Origin: Bigelowiella natans CCMP2755
Lineage: Eukaryota > Cercozoa > Chlorarachniophyceae
Length of the DNA: 44,452 nt
Reading direction: 5' to 3'
Assembly (NCBI GenBank): GCA_000320545.1
Contig: ADNK01002807.1
Coordinates: 60,001 to 104,452 of the forward strand
In this document: one piece after another, positions 23,690-35,103 of the stretch
How positions within the stretch are numbered: the first letter of the stretch is position 1
How the letters are laid out: every line of letters begins with the position of its first letter
The notes under the pieces: generated by a model
Told to the model about the DNA's origin: nothing
Seen by the model: only the letters and a program-made list of their open reading frames with translations
Database searches by the model: none
Position numbers and translations under genes: made by a program

Positions 23690-24881
23690 CCTAGCTGTAG
23701 TTAATATAGTACTCCTACTACAATATTACATTATATGCTACTATCCAGTAGGTTTTACCAAGACCCAAACGGCTCTTCATTGACAAGTGGGACTCTAAGG
23801 ACGATGTGGTAGTACGTACTTACTGCTACAACTACTTTACTTCATCGATAGTAAAGTAAATAACTAGCAGTAGCCAGTAGTCACACGCACGTGACGACGA
23901 ATTAGTGAAAAGGGAAAATACAACAAGGACGGCGACTACTCTGTTATTATGCCTGTCTTTATGATAATAACCAGCTTTGTAACTAAAAGTTCAGTACTAC
24001 AACTACTAGCAGCACTTTCATTGACGATTCTGACTTTTTACTATTTCTTCCACGACTCTCGTATCTCTTCCCCGTCCTTCAACGCTACTGTTGCTACTAC
24101 ACTATTCTATCGAATTAGGTTGATAGTTTAATGGCAAGTAGTAACATTCCTGCTATCCTGGTATCACAAGGGCTAAGTAGTACTAGTAGTAGTACTAGTA
24201 GTAGTAGCAGAGGTAGGAAGTTATAGTAGTGTGGATCTACTTCTTTTTCTCACAATGATTGAGTCTAGAGGTAGGCAGTTATGGTAGTCATTCTACTTTT
24301 TCTCACAATGGTTGAGTCTATGATGAACAATGATATAAGGCTCCGAGTTTGCTCGTACGTTTTCGTGGTGGCTTTTGTATCGATGGGTCATTTGCAACGA
24401 AAGTAGGATCCTTTGGGTAATAATAGTAGCAGTAGTAACAATTAGAAGCTAATAATATACTAATAATGCTACAACGCTACACCCATGAATGAATATCATA
24501 TTATGATGGAACTTCTGCATTATCAAAGAGGACTGTACAGCGCGTAATAGACCCTCAATATTATTTAGGTGTGGTGATTCAGCTGCTGAACGCACCGTCC
24601 GTGTTATGGCATTTGATCCAAAGGACTTTGGTGGTTTGGCTAGACTCATCTCAAAAGCAGCACTAACAAGGGTGATAATAATGAAACTGAACAATGATTA
24701 GTGATATATGTACCCACCTCCTCGTCTTCCTCCTCCTACTCATTCATCCCAACCCAAAATCAGGATGCAATAGCTCCTGGTCTTAGGGAGGGAGATTCAC
24801 TTCCGATAAGTACTTCTCGAGCACTCCGCTTGGCGGCTGGGTATCAATAGATTGCAGCACAATCAATCAAAAATTGAACTT

Positions 24882-24926
<45 letters not shown>

Positions 24927-24946
24927 TTACAACTGTGACAAACTTG

Positions 24947-24986
<40 letters not shown>

Positions 24987-24999
24987 CTGTGTGTGTATT

Positions 25000-25030
<31 letters not shown>

Positions 25031-25278
25031 ACATATACAAATTTACATGTGTATTATCTAGTGTAACCTGCTGACGAAATGTGATTTTAAATAAATGTTT
25101 GATCTGTAAATACTTATTTTACAGTCCATTCAATCAAATAATGAATTGTTGCACGCACAGATCTCCACCTCCAGATTTCGAAACCATTATGGAATTATAT
25201 AGAGCTGGTTATTTAGCTGCAGAGTTGTGGGTCGAGGAAGAGCTCAAATATATGAAAAATATGGGTGATAGTTGTTGA
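21567..25278 (+). CDS. Patatin-like phospholipase
   Basis: Patatin-like enzymes cleave acyl chains from phospho- or galactolipids with a Ser-Asp dyad. Eleven exons keep phase: 21567-21934, 22046-22110, 22189-22250, 22413-22454, 23142-23189, 23752-23808, 24119-24160, 24340-24416, 24569-24671, 24764-24840 and 25125-25278, giving 364 residues. The oxyanion-hole strand reads LGFSFSASGLMMPYHCGVG (the family usually has GGG here). The nucleophile elbow is GSSGG at 136-140 (Ser138). The DCREKGSFRRML, DAHHLMNGKTRVSIL, SKDDVVDSLMASSNIPAI and VRFRGGFCIDGS segments follow in family order, with Asp243 as the likely catalytic acid in IDGS (usually DGG). The end is a helix ELYRAGYLAAELWVEEEL. Residues 14-35 (YLFEFLFIGIFLSTSTAHYAG) look like a signal peptide or anchor. 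Intron 5 appears to be GC-AG (CAG/GCAATA). The start could also be the ATG 12 bases downstream. Confidence 0.9.
22000..22032. repeat. GAT microsatellite in patatin intron 1
   Basis: About ten GAT units just upstream of the acceptor at 22045. Confidence 0.9.
22472..22506. repeat. TA microsatellite in patatin intron 4
   Basis: About 17 TA units, 18 bases after the exon 4 donor. Intron 4 also holds a CTA tract at 22763-22815 and a TTC tract at 23018-23039. Confidence 0.93.
23643..23686. repeat. CT microsatellite in patatin intron 5
   Basis: About 20 CT units. The same intron has a GAT tract at 23550-23573. Confidence 0.93.
24882..25030. repeat. Compound GA / TA / TG microsatellites in patatin intron 10
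   Basis: GA at 24884-24923, TA at 24952-24984 and TG at 25003-25030 succeed one another within one intron. Confidence 0.93.
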
Positions 25279-25959
25279 TCTTGTGCATACACACGTCATA
25301 ATAAGCATTTCCATTAACTCGTTTCGAGATCGACCAATTCATATTAATAATTGGTGTAGACGTTATTCAGGATAGAGAGCGATACAAGGCATATAAAACT
25401 TGCACGCACATTGAGAATATTTGCCTTTATACTTGCTAGCGACTGAAAAGGTCATGTCAGTTATGTCATTAAACGCCGATGCGGCCGAGCGGGTCGGTCC
25501 GGTCATGTCGAGATATACCCAAAACTCCAGCATTGTGATTATTTATGCATCGCAAAAGCCATTGATCATGTAGAATTAGGCGTTTCAGAATTCTATGATT
25601 TACACACCTGCCAGGGTTGGGGGGTCAAAAAAATTGAAAATTTCCAAAAAGCTTCCTGAGGGCTCAAATGGACCAAAGGAACACGTTCAACGCGTGAATT
25701 TTTTTTTTAGAAATTTGAAAATTCGTCGATTTTGTGTGTGTACCGGCGCTTGGCTCGCAGCAGCGCTCCGAATCAGTGCAACGCTTTTTTTCGCACCTTC
25801 CGGAGTGCTTCGGAGGTTCGACGGCCGGTGAGAAACAACACTAAGAAAACATTCAAAACATGCACGCGCAAACACAGAAAAAAAATCCGACAATTCTCTG
25901 AAAAAATGGCTGATTTCAACCACAAAGTGAGCATTTTAGCTTTGTGCTGCGGCTAACAC
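25279..25959. other. Patatin 3' flank, no gene seen
   Basis: Unique-looking sequence after the patatin stop. A GC-rich patch at 25480-25510 (GCGGCCGAGCGGGTCGGTCC) and a patch at 25740-25830 with AGCGCTCCG/CGGAGTGCTTCGG complementarity that could fold. No complete tRNA or coding feature could be supported. Confidence 0.4.
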
Positions 25960-27130
25960 CGCCGCATCGCATGCCATGTGTGATGTGGGTGGCGACCACT
26001 AGACCATGCATGCATGCATGGGACGAAGCCGTACGCGTGTCTTGTGGCTGCATGCATGCCATCATGCGGCAACTGTGCTCTTAGCTGTTCTGGAACAACG
26101 TGCTAGCTAGCTAGCGTGCATCGATCATGTGTTGCAGGTGGGTGCCATGCTCTAGTGATTTTCCATTTCAGCGCATGTTGCGCACCATAGCACGATGCGC
26201 ACCAACATGCAATGGAGAGAAGTCATGCTAGCATGTGCACGCAGATTTGTCTAGTTGTCACAATCATCTGTAGATCTACATGGATTTTGCATCCATGGAT
26301 ATTGATGTCTCTCTAGCTCTGTCATGCTGGACAGCACTGGAGCGCACATTTATGCACTAGAGCATGTGTGCTTTGTTCTGAGGTTTGAATCTCAGAGCAA
26401 GAGGTCTAGAGGTCCCATTTGATGCAAGCTAGCAAGCAGCAATGCTCGAATGACTCAGCACACATGCATGCTGTGACAATTGCTAGATTGTGCTGACAGA
26501 GATGGCTGTGAGTTCTAGAAGTTGATTTGACATTGTGTTTGCTTTTTGACCTCTTTTGTGTCTAGAGGTGCTTGTTGTGCGTTCGTCGGTTTCGACGCGG
26601 AACCGAAAAGTCACACAGTGAAAGAGATGTGCTTTTCTAAACTTCTTATTGAGAGTTCCCGAAGGTTTTTAGATGCACGTTTGGAGAACTAGAGAACAGA
26701 ACTTCCACATTTATGTACGCCTTGGGTTCCGGCGGAACCGAAACATTTGCAATGTGCATCCGCATTTGCTGAACATGTCCGTCCATGGTCGAAGGCTTGC
26801 ACTAGCTTGTGCGAGGGACTAACAACAGAACAACACTACTAGACTAGCTAGCTTGATCTAGTGATGATCACGCATGTCAATGCATGTTGCATTTTGCGCT
26901 CACTGCTGTGATCATTTGGTGAAGGGTGCACACATACACATGTCTAGATGTAGGTTTTTGTCTTAGAGCTAGCATTTGCCTTGCTAGATTGTTCTGACAC
27001 ACCTAGACATGTGAAAGCTAGAAAGACAGATCTAGAGATGACAGATATTGCTAGGTTGCTTCACACAGCTAACTAGCTAACATGATGCTGTGCGCTAATC
27101 ATGCTCATTGTAGGAAGTAATTGCTAAGTT
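25960..27130. other. CTAG/TGCA-rich island 4, between convergent 3' ends
   Basis: The strongest of the islands. It includes CATGCATGCATGCATGG near 26007, GCTAGCTAGCTAGCG near 26102, and dozens of CTAG, TCTAGA, GCTAGC and TGCATG words. It separates the patatin 3' region from the 3' end of the ubiquitin-like gene (27400). Within it, two near copies of a CGGAACCGAAA motif occur (26600 and 26733). No exon-like structure is visible. Confidence 0.6.
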
Positions 27131-27399
27131 AAGAACAATGTTCACATAATTAGATTAAAGATGCTGAGCGGCGAAATGCCATTTCAGAAATGGAATGATG
27201 ACAAAGTTGCGCGTTGATTGTGAAAATGTTTTGATGTGGTATGAATGCAATTTGAGTATATAAATTACTCAGCATTACACCACGTTCTTCAAATCAGTGA
27301 TGTCTGCTCCCCGCTATAGATCAGAGGGTCAGCCTTGGATCAATTATTAGCACCAACCACCAACCACATCGATGAGCTGATGACAACACCTCTCCTCTC

Positions 27400-27627
27400 T
27401 TAGCCTCGAAGTTGCAGAATCATATGAATTGTGTGCCCAGCTTTCACTTTAGATTCCTCGAGTGTCCTGTCATCTCTCATGGGCGAGCCTTGAAAGATGA
27501 GGCGGATAGCTTCTTTCAGAATTCCGGTGCTTTCTTGCAAGATATCCTTCACCTGTTCTACTTTAGTTGATGGCTCCAAGCTAAAAGGAGTTTTCTTTCC
27601 ATCAAGTTTTTTAATGAACACTTGCAT
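27400..27627 (-). CDS. Ubiquitin-like protein ending in a single glycine
   Basis: A single-exon, 75-residue protein alignable with ubiquitin from end to end without gaps. It starts MQVFIKKLDGKK and keeps the hydrophobic patch RLIF (42-45), G47, the RTLEES turn (54-59) and HMIL (68-71). Ubiquitin normally ends LRLRGG. This one ends QLRG then stop, so it lacks the second glycine and has Gln at position 72, the residue E1 enzymes use to tell ubiquitin (Arg) from NEDD8 (Ala). Lys48 and Lys63 are replaced by Ser and Ala and Lys29/33 are lost; Lys6, Lys11 and Lys27 remain. It could be a non-conjugated ubiquitin-like module, or the true end may lie in another exon: a GC donor (CGAG/GCTAAG) is possible at the stop. 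The compact frame and conservation argue for a real gene. Confidence 0.78.
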   Translation of the reverse strand: MQVFIKKLDGKKTPFSLEPSTKVEQVKDILQESTGILKEAIRLIFQGSPMRDDRTLEESKVKAGHTIHMILQLRG

Positions 27628-27921
27628 TGGTTTAGTCTTCCTTCAGTTTATGGTCCTTACTGGGTGGGAGGAGGGTTGGTATGCTTCTTCGTTAACGAAG
27701 GAAATTGGTCTATGGCGTAAATTCTCAGAGCCTTCTGGATTCATGTGATCGTCTGCGTTTACCTTCAGCGACATCACAATATCATTGACTTAGCTAGTAG
27801 CAGAATAAGAATGACAGCTTGCTCGCTGGTTTCAGAATGGATGCAACTCGAAAATGGCAAAATTCGTGGAAATGTTTTGAAGAAAGTACCGGTATGTAGG
27901 AAGTACGATCGTAAAAACATT

Positions 27922-27932
27922 AAAACAACAGC

Positions 27933-27996
<64 letters not shown>

Positions 27997-27998
27997 CA
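27922..27998. repeat. CAA/ACA trinucleotide microsatellite upstream of the MARVEL-like gene
   Basis: About 25 ACA units. An open frame runs through it into the MARVEL-like gene as poly-Thr, but I take this as leader or intron sequence. Confidence 0.93.
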
Positions 27999-28047
27999 TA
28001 ATCCTTCTCTTCGCACTACCGGAAGACTCCTCCGCTCCTCCCCCAAA

Positions 28048-29115
28048 ATGCACTACAGCATCCCTAGTTTCTCTTTTCAATCATACAAAAGCGTTCTTCG
28101 CTACGCTGAGATGGTAATAGTGATTTTGGGGCAACTAACGTGGGATGCATGAATGAGCATGAATGACATTACAATATTTACTTTGAGGCTCGTAATAGCA
28201 ATGGATGATTTTAGATAACATTGAATATGATGTGAGAATAAACTTACACAATAATTTTGGATTTTATGCTAATAGGGGTGTTCACTGATGGTGATTTTGA
28301 TGCTCTACGGAGCTGAGGTAAATATTTATAGCACTATGTTCATTTGCATATATCCATTCATTCTCATTCGTGTACTAATATATATGATTTTCCTTGTAAT
28401 TAGGGGAGGCAAGAGTTGGGAGAGGCCCACTATATGATGGTGATCTGCGCGTGTAATTTCATATTCTGCGCCCTTTCGCTTGCCGCCGATATGTACAACA
28501 TCCAAATCCAGTAAGTGAATTGCACTCCAAATAGAAAACTATACGACAATTTATGTTAATTTTTTCAAATTTCAACTGTAAAGTAATAAACATAAAATAA
28601 TAAGATCAAAGTGCCACAAAGAATGTAGTAGAATACTCAGTATTTTTATTGCTTCTCGACATTACAAAGGTATCCCGACCTATGGCCTCTTTCAGAATTC
28701 GCGTTGGAAGTTACCTTCATGACAATTAGCTTCTTTGCTGCAGTCACCCTGGTAGAAAGAGAATCAACATCGCTCATGATATTCTCATCATCATCACCAT
28801 CATCATTCAGTTTTCATTTAATCAGTTGTAAATAATGTTTGTTTTTTATTTTGATTACCGTTGCCGCAACCATACACAATATACCCTCCCTCTTCTAAAA
28901 TTGATGTTTTTATTCTTGAAAGGCCTCAGCATGTAGATCACCGTATCATGATGATGAAAGTCACTGTGAACATTATCTCAAGAGCAATTTCACTGGCCTT
29001 GTCTCTTCGGTAATTGAAGATTTGATTGATTGTGCATTATTGTGTGTGGAGTCAAACAATTTTATTTTCACCTCGTGATTTAATAATATGTATACCAGTT
29101 ATGCTAGCTTACTTT
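28048..29115 (+). CDS. MARVEL-like tetraspan membrane protein
   Basis: Exons in phase: 28048-28113, 28276-28317, 28404-28510, 28670-28751 and 28923-29009, then an unresolved end near 29115. The pattern fits a MARVEL domain (four helices, found in vesicle-trafficking and tight-junction proteins): SYKSVLRYAEM leads into helix 1 (CSLMVILMLYG). Helix 2 is YMMVICACNFIFCALSLAAD, helix 3 is LEVTFMTISFFAAVTLASAC, and a loop with two Cys and an NFT glycosylation site follows. Helix 4 is unclear. Candidates include an exon after 29099 (YASLLWFWLCEK, phase mismatch) and one after 29109 (LTLVLAV, phase matches), or plain read-through to a stop near 29078. The ATG at 28048 is the first in frame after the ACA repeat. 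The domain call rests on helix spacing and short motifs. Confidence 0.55.
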
Positions 29116-30397
29116 GGTTTTGGCTGTGTGAAAAATAAAGCGTGTTAAGATTTCCTCGGATATTGAACTATATTTTTGTCTCTTTACTTGGTTGGTTGTT
29201 TACCGTGGGATCATGTCTGTCAATCAGGGGTTCTGTTTCTGTCTCAGCATCGTCATGTATCAGTCTGTACAAGAGACCTATAAACGTGTCCGAAAATATC
29301 AGTTTTCGTAATCATAAAAGATGATGATAGATAAACGTGTCCGAAAATATCAGTTTCGTAATCATAAAAGATGATGATTAGATACGCGACAAATATTGCT
29401 CAAATGGAGATTTGTTCATTTGTCGAAGTGTAGCCAAGCCTCACCGTGCAATTTACAAAATGTTCACATTCAGCAGTTGGCAGTTACGCGAAAGTTGATT
29501 TGTGTTTGTTCATTCGCAATGGTTCAATCAAGCCTTTCAATTCACACAATGCTGATAAATAGCGATGCTACTGTGTTTTTGTGTATCGAATAATAAATAA
29601 GTTGTCACATATATCATCGCATACACATTGATTGCAACGGATAGTGTCGAAGAGAAATATGATTTATTACATCTCAGCGGCTCATAGGTGTTTTCCATGC
29701 AATCTCGCCTATGTGTCGCAGCGCATAGCTTAGGTTTGGATTAACGTACAAAAAATATCGCATCTTGCGAATGCACAATCTAGCTTGCATATGTGTATTT
29801 GTACGAGATCATGAACAATTTCAATGAAGATATTTCCTCGTAGAAACGAATCTACGCTATGCTACTGGTGCCCACCATGTTAACATTGCTCAATGAGTGA
29901 CTATAAATGTCGTCTAGGTATACGCGGTACGTCCGTTGTGTATGCCATAGCAGTACACGTGCGTGATGTCGCTCAACAAGAGCAAGTGAAGGTGCTGCTC
30001 AACACTCGCAAAGAACTTCGCCTTGGTGATTGCCGGCCACAACTTTTTTTTGTTTATTCCAATGGGTTTTCAGCATGAACACACATATGAATTGTATCTT
30101 ATCTGATGGGCAGCACAAATCTCCTGAGAAAGTTTTGCCTTGCATTTGTATTTCAGATTCTACCATTTCCAGTCGTTTTTGTGTACAATGAGTTGACACG
30201 ACCAATTTTATGATGATAACAATAAAGGAATATGCTCAATTTTTGTATCGTTTGGCGCGCAGTACTTTCTAATATCATTTTTTTCATTTGTTGCATAAAT
30301 TGATACCTGATAGAATGCTTACCAGCGACGGTAGTATGTTGTGCATTAGCGCCAGTTGGCACTTTTGACAACTGATTACCATTTTTTTATAACATAA

Positions 30398-30442
<45 letters not shown>

Positions 30443-30450
30443 GCATATAT

Positions 30451-30523
<73 letters not shown>

Positions 30524-32694
30524 AATCATTATTCAATTTATGCGCCATGTAGTATATAAATTACACAATTACAATATTGAAACACATGTTTCGATCATAC
30601 ACATGTTCTGTACTTTTATTAATATGTCTCTCAATTTTTGCTCGCATAGATATGCCAATTATAAATATCAAAATGTTGTAAAATAAAAAGGGGTTGTGTA
30701 CCAGTATCTTATGAAATAATATTACAGTAAAATAAAATAGAACGTTTAATTCTATTCACGAGAATAAACAAAAAAAATTATCTTAGTTCTGCATAATAAT
30801 ATATCATTATTCTCTGCTTTTAGGTATAATTTTTCAATCGCCATCCTTACGTAGCTATGCAAAGCGGTAGCTACAGCGCTGAGATTATGTTTGTTAGTTT
30901 TTGCGATCATGCACTTATGTTTGCAAAGGCAATATTCTTGTTTAGACGTATAATATTTGTGATATTGACCTCATTTACAAAATAATATCTAGTCACTTGC
31001 CGTATTGTAAGATATATTAGCGATTTTAATTCAGTGTTGTTCCTCCTTCTCCTCCTACAATTGACTACTACTAAGAACAAGAACAATTTATGAATATTGG
31101 TAGTAGAATTTTGTGAAATAAAATAAAACTAATAATCTCATGAGTGATGCAAAAATATGATTTTTTGCAAGAAAATTCTTTTACTATTGTATAATATATA
31201 TCTAGTCCCCTGTAAAATTGATAATGTATTTCGCTAATTTGAAGTACTCATTCTGCATTTATACAAGCAACTGCATTCATCATCTGAATGAGTTTACCTT
31301 ATTTGTGAGTTTATACGTATTGAATTCATTGGAAGGAAGAAATTTAAAATAGTGTAGGGAAAATTGATCGATTACTTAATTTACAGTCACATATAGGTAA
31401 GAGCTAACGTTATTCAGAGTTATTCTGATTTCGATAAGAATGTAGCGTTCTGGGGATACTTTGCATTATAACTGTGTTAACACTGACATAAGCACATATT
31501 TACGGACACAAGCGACAGCTCCGCGTGCAATGCTCAATTTCGAGCAATTTAGAAACGAGATGTCATTATTACAGATGTGCTACTATCAACTAGCTATATT
31601 TGGTACTAGATACCATGTGTATGGGTATCTAAGTGAGTATAAAACCTCTCAAATCGTTCACTTATATCGCAGTTGCTCGCTTCTGTGAAACTAACTAATC
31701 CTCAGATATTGACTGACGAGCCTCACAAATTTCTGCCACAAGCGCCATCTTATTGATAAGGTATATTGACTGCATCGAATATTGCCTTGCTCAAAGCTGC
31801 TGCGTTAGTAACGTAAGTTTCAAATATGTCGAAGTTTGACCGACGTCGCTTTCAACTGAATTATTATATTAAATCAACTAGTATAAATAAGATCAGACCA
31901 TTTTTTGGTCGCATAGAAAGGATAGCTAATTTGTATTGTGGTTTGATAATATTGGAGAAAGAAAGATCCGTAAAATTTTTGATGTACATTATTCAGAAAA
32001 AATACGACGATTAGATAATGCTACCGACCCACCGTTATTTACTACCTTTGTTGGATGAATTTGTTTCTTTTTCAACAAAAGTTGGGACGAACAGAATATC
32101 TGAAAAATATCTGGTCTATATTTGGGCGTTACCCATTCGTCTCTCTCCTCCCCCCAACTTCCCTTTGTTCTTTTTGCTTGATCTTCTTATTTTAATTTTC
32201 TCGTTGCAAGATCTATTCCTTCTCCTAATTATTACCGATATTCTCTTCATCTAAATATCCCCGTGCAACTAAATAAAACATATTGAATATTCACAGTCAT
32301 ACTTTTTTGTAAATAATTTGTTGGATGGTACAAATTTCAAAATATTATATCATTCCATCACCATAATTGCAATAATTAATCTAATCTGCATCTTGGAAAA
32401 TTGAAATTAAGATTGTGGCAGTAGTAAGTAGCAGCAGTAGGAGGAGAGAATGAGAAGAAGAAGTTCAGTAGCAGTTGTAGTACTGAAGAAGTTTTATGCA
32501 GTTTTCAAAGCAGTTCACCGCACAAACTAAATGCCCAATTTGTTTGAAAACAATGCACAAGTAAATCAAGGTTATATTGACCACTAAGATACTAGAATAA
32601 CTAACCCATTTATCACCAAATTGTTACATCTATGATATAGATCTAACCTCAACCATTTACAATGAATTATCCTCTACTTCCTCCGTAGCTACTA
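29116..32694. other. AT-rich gene-poor stretch
   Basis: No convincing exon chain was found on either strand. It contains a tandem duplication of about 50 bases (29282 and 29332, ATAAACGTGTCCGAAAATATC) and a compound TA/CA/TA microsatellite at 30400-30522. It lies between the 3' ends of the MARVEL-like and SpoVS genes. Short open frames (for example 31461-31688 and 32018-32254) lack family motifs or splice support. Confidence 0.5.
30400..30522. repeat. Compound TA / CA / TA microsatellite
   Basis: TA units at 30400-30438, CA units at 30451-30481 and TA units at 30486-30521. Confidence 0.93.
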
Positions 32695-33393
32695 TTAGTC
32701 AGTAGGGATGGTACCAGAAACAGATTTGATCATAATGCTCACCGCTGCCGAGCCTTTAGCAAGAATTCCTACTGCCTGGTAAATAATGATGGGGGTACGG
32801 TAAAACAATAGCGTTTAAATATAAGTAGTAAATTATAGATTAGATTTATTGGCAATGTATCAATATTTGATGACTGATTATTACTTCTTACCTAGAGCTT
32901 ACCTACCTATCTGACACATTTCATTATGATAGCAGTGCATAGTTTCTATAACCAATCAATAAAGACAAATTACGAATTTTGTACAAATAATTGAATACCT
33001 TTGAAGAAAAGGTTGATGCGGTTGAAGGAGAAGAGTGCTTTGAGTCTCGAATCCTTGCAGCTATGGCACCTGACAGTGGCCGATATAACAATATATTTGG
33101 TTAATTCGGTCAGCGAAAGTGGGAAATAATGAAAGGGTCGAGGAATTGAACCCTATAATATTATCACCAACTACTTCATCATAAACTATTTCTTTTATGC
33201 AATTAAAGAATATTTTCTTATCTGTGTTGCACATGCTCTACCTGCGACTTTGAAAGGGTCGCTCTTGGGCGAAACGTATAAATCATCCTCACTTTTCTTC
33301 GGTGCTCGCGGCTTTGATGTTGCCTGATTAATCATGTCAGTCACAACACACACCCACATATGTACATTTATATATAAAATGGTTATACATGTA

Positions 33394-33425
<32 letters not shown>

Positions 33426-34742
33426 AGTGGCTTTAATTGAAGGTACTAGGGTATTGTCAACCTTGCTTAACTTGATTTCAGTTTTGAACCCCTTGATGTC
33501 TTCAAATTCACATTTTGCCCGGAGGTCAATGTGATCTTTTTCATTTCGTTTAAAGTCAATTATATTATGTTAAAGATTGAGAATGAGAGCATCAATATTT
33601 AACAACAGGAAATATGCATTGCCCCCCATTCCCCCCATCTTATCAAAATATATGGTGATAGTAGTGATTACCAACCGTTTCAGTCCATGTTACATTTTAC
33701 TACTGCTCTACCATCTACCACCCCTCACAACAGTACATACTACTAGTTCCTGTTGTAAACCGCCACTGTCACCAACTTTTTAGATTCCATCCCATCCCCC
33801 TTCCCTGTCCCTTCTCTTTGATTAATTTTTCATCAAGATAGTATCTCAGTGTACAACTAACTCACCTTCATCAAGAAAACCACGAGCGATGCTAATTGCT
33901 TTGACTGCCTTAAAGGCGGTATAGGAGCAGCAGTTGAAAAGCAATTGGAGAATGAGTACATTCATTCGCCGTTACAGTATTCAATATTTCTGTTAACAGA
34001 TTTTTTAGCAAAAATCGTATTGATTTTATTTGAGGTCTCAATGATTGTGATGGTATTATAATATCGTGTATCAGTAGTGGTGGTAGTGGTGGTAATGGTG
34101 GTAGTGGGCATCCTTCCTTTACCTGATTTATAGCTGCTGGTCCAGTTGCAAGAATAATCGGAGCTTCAAGACCAGATCTACACACACCCGCAATCCCCCC
34201 CGCAACGCTTCTTACATTAGATTCTCCCGACACCTATTGGTAGGTATCATAACAGCATCATTCTCAAGATAGCCATCATTGATGAAATAGTAATGACGAT
34301 AATAATATCATGATGATGATTGATGATGACAAGAAAACATTGATGGGGTACATCGGAAAGGTAGCTGGTCGAAATCACCACCACCTTGAGCATTTTTGGG
34401 CCCTCTGTGCTTCTTCTTTCTTCTATTTTTGTCCTTCTGTAAGGATGTGAGCGGTTTCTTTGCCTGCTTTTTCTGTGCACATTTCTTCCTGGTCCTTGCC
34501 TAATTAACGAATGATGACATTTGTTGTCGCCACAATTAACAAGAAGTAGGTTGTAATAACTCAAAAGCAGCGTAGAGCAGCAGCGTGGAGCAGCAGCTGT
34601 AATAAGTACTTGGAGATGATCGTCACATAATTTTCATAATTTGCGTAGGAAAAGTACTATTACTTCAATACGACCTTCTCTTCCATCTTTCCGACTCTTC
34701 TTCCCATATTTCCTCCAGGGACTTACTCAGTTTATCAACCAT
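32695..34742 (-). CDS. Tandem SpoVS-domain protein (Alba superfamily)
   Basis: SpoVS is a small Alba-like nucleic-acid-binding fold known from bacterial sporulation. Eight exons keep phase: 34742-34675, 34499-34385, 34233-34123, 33908-33866, 33535-33462, 33323-33242, 33069-32999 and 32775-32695, for 214 residues. Module 1 (about 59-137) is complete: MLKVSGESNVRSVAGGIAG, APIILATGPAAINQ, AVKAISIARGFLDE, HIDLRAKCEFEDI, TEIKLSK. This follows bacterial SpoVS nearly residue by residue. Module 2 (about 157-214) reads DPFKVAGAIAARIRDSK, AVGILAKGSAAVSIMIK and then stops, so it lacks the last strands. A basic Arg-rich tail (QRNRSHPYRR) precedes module 1, suiting RNA or DNA binding. Intron boundaries interrupt the module. 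The frame stays open upstream of 34742, so the start may lie further 5'. Confidence 0.85.
33394..33426. repeat. CTA microsatellite in a SpoVS-gene intron
   Basis: About ten ACT/CTA units. Confidence 0.93.
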
Positions 34743-35103
34743 GAGAGGATAGGGGCGATGCTCTAACTTGTTGTTGTTATTGTTGCGGTGGTGTTTGGAA
34801 ATATCCGAATTTTCGTCTGAAGAATTACTACAATGTTTAATTTTTATTGTTATATTTGTTGTCGGTGTAACAACATAGCTGGGAAGTCAAGGGCGCGAAC
34901 AGAATAACTAACTAACTAACTAACTAACTAGGTGACCACTAGCTGAGAATACGAAATAGTTCCATTAAAATAACATCTCTCTTCATGAACCAGGAGGATC
35001 GACGACGTGGCACCAATAACTTTTCAAGGGGGGGATGTGTTCCTAACAATTCAAGTCATTGATTCCTTTTTCTTTCATTGTATAAACGTAAATACAAACC
35101 AGA
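34743..35103. other. Divergent spacer between SpoVS and GFGAEDL genes
   Basis: Contains a GTT tract at 34769-34785 and a CTAA tetranucleotide tract at 34905-34931. A short frame MNQEDRRRGTNNFSR at 34985 could be an upstream exon of the next gene, but its phase does not fit. No CTAG/TGCA island is present. Confidence 0.45.

Noticed and set aside
25475-25560. tRNA-like GCGGCCGAGCGGGTC patch
   Set aside because: No matching T-arm, anticodon stem or acceptor stem could be folded.
27745-28047. N-terminal extension of the MARVEL-like protein through poly-Thr
   Set aside because: The frame is open, but it is made of an ACA microsatellite, and a strong GTATGT donor at 27894 suggests part of it is leader or intron.
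32018-32254. Plus-strand frame ending in a hydrophobic stretch
   Set aside because: T-rich sequence naturally encodes Leu, Phe and Ile; no start context, family similarity or splice support.
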